Under the pieces are notes generated by a model. The model was not told where the DNA came from, ran no database searches, and worked only from the letters and a program-made list of their open reading frames with translations. The position numbers were made by a program, and so were the translations under genes. Positions 59,012-64,000 of a stretch of 64,000 nucleotides of DNA are shown in pieces. The DNA comes from Rhodococcus sp. 4CII (GTDB lineage Bacteria; Actinomycetota; Actinomycetes; Mycobacteriales; Mycobacteriaceae). Position 1 is the stretch's first letter. Every line of letters begins with the position of its first letter. The stretch spans positions 1,674,001-1,738,000 of the forward strand of contig NZ_JACCFE010000002.1 of NCBI RefSeq assembly GCF_014256275.1, in the 5' to 3' direction.

Positions 59012-61564
59012 TCAGCCGAGAACGAGCGCGTCCCCGGTCTCCGACACCTTCACCGGAACGGTGTCGCCGTCCTGGACCTCACCGGCGAGCAGCAGCTTCG
59101 CGAGCTGGTCGCCGATGGCCTGCTGGATCAGCCGACGCAACGGCCGGGCCCCGTACATGGGGTCGTAGCCGCGCACGGCCAGCCAGAACCGGGCCGAATC
59201 GGACACGTCCAGCGTCAGTCGGCGCGCCTCCAGCCGCTTCGACAGTTGCGCGAGCTGGATGTCCACGATGGACTCGAGCTGCTCCTCCGACAGCGGTTCG
59301 AAGATCACGACGTCGTCGAGCCGGTTGATGAACTCCGGCTTGAACGCGTGCCGCACCGCGTCCATCACCTGCTCACGCGAACCACCCGCACCGAGGTTGG
59401 ACGTGAGGATCAGGATCGTGTTGCGGAAGTCGACGGTGCGTCCCTGCCCGTCCGTCAGGCGACCCTCGTCGAGGACGGCGAGCAGGATGTCGAAGACGTC
59501 GGGGTGCGCCTTCTCCACCTCGTCGAACAGCACCACGGTGTACGGACGCCGCCGCACGGCTTCGGTGAGCTGACCGCCCGCCTCGTACCCGACGTATCCG
59601 GGCGGGGCGCCGACGAGCCGGGCCACCGAGTGCTTCTCGCTGTACTCGGACATGTCGATGCGGACCATGGCGCGTTCGTCGTCGAACAGGAAGTCCGCGA
59701 GGGACTTCGCGAGCTCCGTCTTACCCACGCCGGTGGGTCCGAGGAACAGGAACGAACCGGTGGGCCGGTTGGGGTCGGCGACTCCGGCGCGGGCGCGGCG
59801 GACCGCATCCGACACCGCGACGACGGCCTCTTCCTGACCGACGACCCGCTTGCCGAGCTCGGACTCCATCCGCAGCAGTTTGGCCGTCTCGCCTTCCATC
59901 ATGCGGCCGGCGGGAATGCCGGTCCATGCCGCGACCACGTCGGCGACGTCGTCGGGACCCACTTCCTCCTTGAGCATGACGTCGCCGTCGGCTGCGGCTC
60001 CGGAATCGCGGGCCGCCTGCTCGAGTTCCTTCTCGAGCTGCGGGATGCGCCCGTAGCGCAGCTCTGCGGCACGCCCGAGGTCGCCGTCGCGTTCGGCGCG
60101 TTCCTCCTCGCCTCGCAGGGTTTCGAGCTGCTCCTTGACCCCGCGTACGGAGTCGATGGCCTGCTTCTCGTTCTGCCAGCGGGTGGTCAGCTGATTCAGC
60201 TTCTCCCGTTCGTCGGCCAGTTCCTGACGCAGTTTCTCGAGCCGGTCCTTCGACGCCGCGTCGGATTCCTTCTGCAGCGCCATCTCCTCGATCTCGAGGC
60301 GTCGGACGATGCGCTCGACGGAGTCGATCTCCTCGGGTCGCGAGTCGATTTCCATCCGCAGCCGGGACGCCGCCTCGTCGACGAGGTCGATCGCCTTGTC
60401 CGGCAGGAACCGGGACGTGATGTAGCGGTCGCTGAGCGTGGCGGCCGCGACGAGCGCGGAGTCGGTGATGCGCACACCGTGATGCACCTCGTACCGTTCC
60501 TTGAGCCCGCGCAGGATGCCGACCGTGTCCTCGACCGAGGGTTCGCCCACCATCACCTGCTGGAAGCGACGTTCGAGGGCGGCGTCCTTCTCGATGTACT
60601 TGCGGTACTCCTCGAGCGTGGTCGCGCCCACGAGCCTCAGCTCACCGCGGGCGAGCATCGGCTTGATCATGTTGCCGGCGTCCATCGCGGACTCACCGGT
60701 CGCACCCGCACCGACGATGGTGTGGAGTTCGTCGATGAACGTGATGACTTGACCGGCCGAGTTCTTGATGTCGTCGAGGACGGCCTTGAGCCTTTCCTCG
60801 AACTCGCCGCGGTATTTGGCGCCCGCGACCATCGAACCGAGGTCGAGGGAGATCACCGACTTGCCGCGCAGCGATTCCGGAACGTCGCCCGCGACGATGC
60901 GCTGAGCGAGCCCCTCGACGATCGCGGTCTTGCCGACGCCCGGCTCACCGATGAGCACCGGATTGTTCTTGGTCCGGCGGCTGAGAACCTGCACGACGCG
61001 GCGGATCTCGTTGTCCCTGCCGATCACGGGGTCCAGCTTGCCGTTGCGGGCCGCCGCCGTGAGATCGGTGGAGTACTTCTCGAGGGCCTGGTAGGTCCCC
61101 TCGGGATCCGGGCTGGTGACGCGCGCGCTGCCGCGGACGGTGGTGAACGCGTCACGCAGCGCCTCGGGGGTGGCGCCGTGCCGCCGCAGGAGCCCGGCCA
61201 CGTCCGACTCACCCGTCGCCAACCCGACCATGAGGTGCTCGGTCGACACGTATTCGTCGTCGAGTTCGGTGGCGAGATGCTGCGCGGTCGTGAGCGCGGC
61301 GAGCGCCTCACGGCCGAGCTGTGGTGTCGTCGTGGCGCCCGTCGTCTTGGGCAGCCGGTCGACGAGATTCTGCGCTTCACGATGAACCTCGGCGGGGTCG
61401 ACGCCGACCGCCTTGAGGAGCGGGGCGGCGATGCCGTCGGTCTGGTCGAGCAGGGCCGCGAGCAGATGTGCGGGCCTGATGTCGGGATTACCGGCCGACG
61501 ACGCCGACTGGAGCGCAGCGGTCATCGCGGCCTGGGTCTTGGTGGTCGGATTGAACGAGTCCAC
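59012..61564 (-). CDS. clpB: ATP-dependent disaggregase ClpB
   Basis: ClpB is a hexameric AAA+ machine that, with DnaK, rescues aggregated proteins. It has 850 residues. The N-domain (FNPTTKTQAAMTAALQSA) is followed by NBD1 with GEPGVGKTAIVEGLAQRI. A coiled-coil M domain at about 410-525 is rich in Glu, Lys and Leu. NBD2 has FLFLGPTGVGKTELAKSLAD and VVLFDEVEKAHPDVFDILL. No ClpP-binding loop is apparent, as expected. The HAIR-type box at 61652-61672 in the upstream region points to HspR control. Rv0384c is the counterpart. Confidence 0.98.
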   Translation of the reverse strand: MDSFNPTTKTQAAMTAALQSASSAGNPDIRPAHLLAALLDQTDGIAAPLLKAVGVDPAEVHREAQNLVDRLPKTTGATTTPQLGREALAALTTAQHLATELDDEYVSTEHLMVGLATGESDVAGLLRRHGATPEALRDAFTTVRGSARVTSPDPEGTYQALEKYSTDLTAAARNGKLDPVIGRDNEIRRVVQVLSRRTKNNPVLIGEPGVGKTAIVEGLAQRIVAGDVPESLRGKSVISLDLGSMVAGAKYRGEFEERLKAVLDDIKNSAGQVITFIDELHTIVGAGATGESAMDAGNMIKPMLARGELRLVGATTLEEYRKYIEKDAALERRFQQVMVGEPSVEDTVGILRGLKERYEVHHGVRITDSALVAAATLSDRYITSRFLPDKAIDLVDEAASRLRMEIDSRPEEIDSVERIVRRLEIEEMALQKESDAASKDRLEKLRQELADEREKLNQLTTRWQNEKQAIDSVRGVKEQLETLRGEEERAERDGDLGRAAELRYGRIPQLEKELEQAARDSGAAADGDVMLKEEVGPDDVADVVAAWTGIPAGRMMEGETAKLLRMESELGKRVVGQEEAVVAVSDAVRRARAGVADPNRPTGSFLFLGPTGVGKTELAKSLADFLFDDERAMVRIDMSEYSEKHSVARLVGAPPGYVGYEAGGQLTEAVRRRPYTVVLFDEVEKAHPDVFDILLAVLDEGRLTDGQGRTVDFRNTILILTSNLGAGGSREQVMDAVRHAFKPEFINRLDDVVIFEPLSEEQLESIVDIQLAQLSKRLEARRLTLDVSDSARFWLAVRGYDPMYGARPLRRLIQQAIGDQLAKLLLAGEVQDGDTVPVKVSETGDALVLG

Positions 61565-61651
61565 TGGTCACCTCTTCTGGCGTTGTAGAGCGGTTCGCCG
61601 CCGGGGCCGTGCGACACACGGCGACGCTGTCATCTTCTTAACGCGCGAAGG

Positions 61652-61672
61652 GTTGAGTCTGTTCCGCTCAAC
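61652..61672 (-). promoter_or_regulatory. HAIR box (HspR binding site) upstream of clpB
   Basis: GTTGAGT-N7-GCTCAAC resembles the HspR inverted repeat CTTGAGT-N7-ACTCAAG. It is about 90-110 bases before the clpB start. HspR control of clpB is known in Streptomyces and mycobacteria. Confidence 0.75.
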
Positions 61673-61730
61673 TTTGAATACTTTCCGCCACCCCATCATC
61701 CCGCCCGACGGTGGTCCGCGGGGCGAGAAG

Positions 61731-62813
61731 TCAGGCGTCGATCGCGGCCGCCATCATCGGCCACGACGCGGAGAGGTCGTCGCGCCAGTACCCCCACGAG
61801 TGCGTGCCGACCGGCCGGAGGTCGACCGTCGCGGGAATGTCCAGGGCACGGAGTTTCTCCGCCAGCCGCATCGTGCAGTCGTTGGTGACGGCCTCGATCA
61901 CACCGCCCACCACGACCTGCGTCGCGAGAGCGCGGCGGTCGCCGCCGACGGTCCGGGCGTCCAGGGTGTCGTACGGTCCCGGCAGCCCGCTGCCGTTGGA
62001 GATGTAGAGGGTGGTTCCCCGCAGCTTGTCGGCGTTGACGTACGGATCGTTCGCCGCCCACAGCGGATCGTCGGCCGCACCCCACATGTTCTCGGGGTTT
62101 CCGCCGAAGTCCGACACCGTGATCTCGACGAACCGGCGCGCCACCGGGTCGCTCGTCATCGCGCAGCCGCTGTACGCCCCGACGCTCTGATACAGCCCGG
62201 GCCTCGAGATCGCGAGGTTGAGCACGCTGGTGGCCGACATGGACAGCCCGGCGATGGCGTTCTTCCCGCTCGTCTCCAGCGCCGAGTCGACGATGGGCGG
62301 CAGTTCTCTCGTCAGGAACGTCTGCCACTTGTTCCGCCCCAGCTTCGGATCGTCGTGCTGCCAGTCGGCGTAGTAACTGGACTGCCCGCCGAACGGGATG
62401 ACCACGTTGACGTTCTTGCCGGAGAAGAACTTCTCGACGTCCGCCTTCTGCTCCCAGCCGAACCGTTCGGAGTTGCCCTCGACGCCGCCCAGCATGTAGA
62501 CGGTCGGGCGCTTCTGCGACGTGGCCCTGATGACGCGGACGGTGACGTCCTTGTCCATGGCGGTCGAGTGGACGGTGAGGTTCATCTGCGTGTCGCCGAC
62601 CGCGGCGACCCCGACCAACCGCGAACCGTCGGGCGCCGCGTCGGCGGTGATCGATTCGATGGTCGCCAGGGGCTCGGCCGACGCGACCGTTCCGAGACCG
62701 GGCGACATCAGGGTGCCCACCGCCGTCACGACAGCGGCAACCCGGCGAACCGAAACAGCGCTGCGTATCCCCCCACGAAACCGACCTCGATCCCGCGCAA
62801 CGCCAACTCTCAT
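61731..62813 (-). CDS. exported Ag85-like esterase / mycolyltransferase family protein
   Basis: The protein has 360 residues from ATG 62813, preceded by GAGGGGGG. A Tat/Sec-type signal (SVRRVAAVVTAVGTLMSPGLGTVASA) ends near residue 47. The alpha/beta-hydrolase domain is of the esterase D / antigen 85 family. The nucleophile lies in AIAGLSMSATSVLNLAI, the acidic residue probably in TTLYISNGSGLPGPYD, and the His in VGTHSWGYWRDDL. Antigen 85 enzymes move mycolates onto trehalose and arabinogalactan. Transferase activity is likely but cannot be confirmed from sequence. Confidence 0.88.
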   Translation of the reverse strand: MRVGVARDRGRFRGGIRSAVSVRRVAAVVTAVGTLMSPGLGTVASAEPLATIESITADAAPDGSRLVGVAAVGDTQMNLTVHSTAMDKDVTVRVIRATSQKRPTVYMLGGVEGNSERFGWEQKADVEKFFSGKNVNVVIPFGGQSSYYADWQHDDPKLGRNKWQTFLTRELPPIVDSALETSGKNAIAGLSMSATSVLNLAISRPGLYQSVGAYSGCAMTSDPVARRFVEITVSDFGGNPENMWGAADDPLWAANDPYVNADKLRGTTLYISNGSGLPGPYDTLDARTVGGDRRALATQVVVGGVIEAVTNDCTMRLAEKLRALDIPATVDLRPVGTHSWGYWRDDLSASWPMMAAAIDA

Positions 62814-63003
62814 CGAGCCCCCCTCGGTAACACGCTCCGATTCTCGATGCACATCGTGCCCTGCCGGTGGTCACCGCTCGATAGCGACCCACCGAAATGC
62901 GCGAGTCGAACCCCGCACCGGCCGTTGCCGTAACCCGAAGTCCCCGTGAGAGACGGCTAGAATGCGGGAGTTCGCATCACCACGCACGCCAACAGGGGAC
63001 GGC

Positions 63004-64000
63004 TTGACACGAGATTGCCTCGATCCGCTCGTGATTTCGCGTCTGCGCGCCAGCTTTTCGTCGATCGTGTCCACCGACCAGGGACACAGTCGGCTCACGA
63101 CCACGTTCTATTCCACCCTGTTCGCCGAGCACCCCCACTTCCGAGCCCTCTTCCCGGCCGCCCTGGATCAGCAGGGTCACCGTCTGTTCCAGGCACTGCA
63201 GTTCGTGATCGACAACCTCGAAGACGCGGATCGCGTCCTCGGTTTCCTCAGCCAGCTCGGCCGTGACCACCGGAAGTACGGCGTCGAGGGCAGGCACTAC
63301 TTCGCGTCCGGCAACGCGCTGCTCGTCGCGGTGCGGAGTTCCTTCACACAGGCCATCTGGACACCGTCGCTGACCGCGGCCTGGACGGAGCTGCTCGACC
63401 TTCTCCTGCACACGATGGCCGACGCGGCCGACAACGACGACCTGCCCGCCGCGTGGGGCGCCACCGTGGTCGATCACGAACGCCGCCTCGACGACCTCGC
63501 CGTCGTCCGGCTCGAGACCGACTCCCCCATCCCCTACGGCGCGGGCCAGTACCTCAGCGCCTCGATCCCGCAGCGGCCCCGGATGTGGCGGTACCTGTCA
63601 CCGGCCATCCCCGCCAACCCGTACGGACAACTCGAGTTCCATGTGCGACGCGTGTCGGGCGGGTGGGTCAGCCCCGCCATCGTGAACGAGACGCAGGTCG
63701 GCGACCGCTGGTTGCTCAGCTCGCCGCTCGGTGGGCTCGAGGTCGACCGGGACAGCGGGCAGGACGTCCTGATGATCGGTTCGGGGACGGGCATCGCCCC
63801 GCTGCGCGCGCAGGTGATGGAGATGGCGATGCGGTCGACCAACCCGCGGGTGCACATGTTCGTGGGCGGCAAGTACCCGTGCGACCTGTACGACATCGAG
63901 ACCCTGTGGCATCTGTCGCTGAGCAATCCGTGGCTGACCGTCGTTCCCGTGTCCGAGGAGGACGAGGACCCGTGGTGGCACACGGCGCCCGCCCCCGAGG
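63004..64000 (+). CDS. type II flavohemoglobin-like globin-reductase (N-terminal part)
   Basis: 332 codons are visible and the gene runs off the right edge. The start is TTG 63004 with AGGGGA at 62994-62999; an in-frame ATG at 62962 overlaps a -10-like TAGAAT and has no ribosome site. The globin domain (about 5-135) has the proximal His in LGRDHRKYGVEGRHY. The FAD domain follows, with RMWRYLSPAIPANPYG in place of the usual RxYS. The NAD segment is MIGSGTGIAPLRAQVMEMA. M. tuberculosis Rv0385, a type II flavohemoglobin, is the positional counterpart. Type II members differ from NO-detoxifying Hmp and have been linked to D-lactate oxidation. Confidence 0.85.
   Translation, partial: MTRDCLDPLVISRLRASFSSIVSTDQGHSRLTTTFYSTLFAEHPHFRALFPAALDQQGHRLFQALQFVIDNLEDADRVLGFLSQLGRDHRKYGVEGRHYFASGNALLVAVRSSFTQAIWTPSLTAAWTELLDLLLHTMADAADNDDLPAAWGATVVDHERRLDDLAVVRLETDSPIPYGAGQYLSASIPQRPRMWRYLSPAIPANPYGQLEFHVRRVSGGWVSPAIVNETQVGDRWLLSSPLGGLEVDRDSGQDVLMIGSGTGIAPLRAQVMEMAMRSTNPRVHMFVGGKYPCDLYDIETLWHLSLSNPWLTVVPVSEEDEDPWWHTAPAPE

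Noticed and set aside
58970..61588. 872-codon plus-strand frame opposite clpB
   Set aside because: It is the antisense shadow of clpB with skewed composition and no recognisable domain.

Overview
The window is GC-rich actinobacterial chromosome, most likely Rhodococcus of the jostii/opacus type. This rests on codon and base use, mycolate-lineage gene content (Ag85-like esterase, type II flavohemoglobin, DUF5336 protein) and gene order. From family knowledge the order follows two Mycobacterium tuberculosis blocks. Bases 1-16000 match Rv0955-Rv0946c (DUF6350, DUF5336, sucD, sucC, M23 peptidase, uvrD1/pcrA, chorismate mutase, pgi). Bases 32000-64000 match Rv0357c-Rv0385 (purA, Rv0358, M50 protease, DUF3151, Rv0361, fba, DedA, GH76, TrmH-type methyltransferase, pyrE, Rv0383c, clpB, Rv0385). 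I saw no tRNA, rRNA, CRISPR array or intact insertion sequence.

Region by region: 1-4000 holds two membrane-protein genes, a decayed TnpB/Cas12-like nuclease remnant with a tandem 50-bp repeat beside it, and a YigZ/IMPACT gene. 4000-16000 is core metabolism and DNA repair: succinyl-CoA synthetase, an M23 peptidase behind a CRP/GlxR-type box, PcrA helicase, chorismate mutase, an aldehyde dehydrogenase and Pgi. 16000-32000 is an accessory redox and lipid section: ApbE-like protein, HxxxD acyltransferase, NDH-2, two FAD/SDR enzymes, tandem carboxylesterases, an alpha-methylacyl-CoA racemase, a MocR regulator with a small divergent membrane protein, PhoD and Ogt. 32000-48900 is the purA-fba block. 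It is interrupted by an insert of regulators, thiolase, cation exporter and FUSC protein, and by a flavin monooxygenase. 49000-55700 is a second accessory segment (YhhN-like, ScbR-like TetR, BenE-type permease, DUF1992, SRPBCC, MarR-MFS). 55700-64000 is pyrE, SDR, Rv0383c-like, DUF5666, clpB with a HAIR box, an Ag85-like esterase and the start of a type II flavohemoglobin.

The most striking signal is a complete transcription attenuator in front of the chorismate mutase gene. A 23-residue leader peptide contains a Trp-Arg-Phe-Phe-Tyr-Gly-Tyr run. It is followed by mutually exclusive pause, antiterminator and terminator hairpins. This would couple entry into Phe/Tyr synthesis to charged aromatic tRNA levels.

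A second theme is a set of dispersed palindromic repeat families. They mostly sit as terminators at gene 3' ends, but one copy lies in frame inside an acyltransferase gene. A third theme is well-formed operators beside their likely regulators (WYL, MarR, TetR) and one metal-type operator with no regulator gene nearby.
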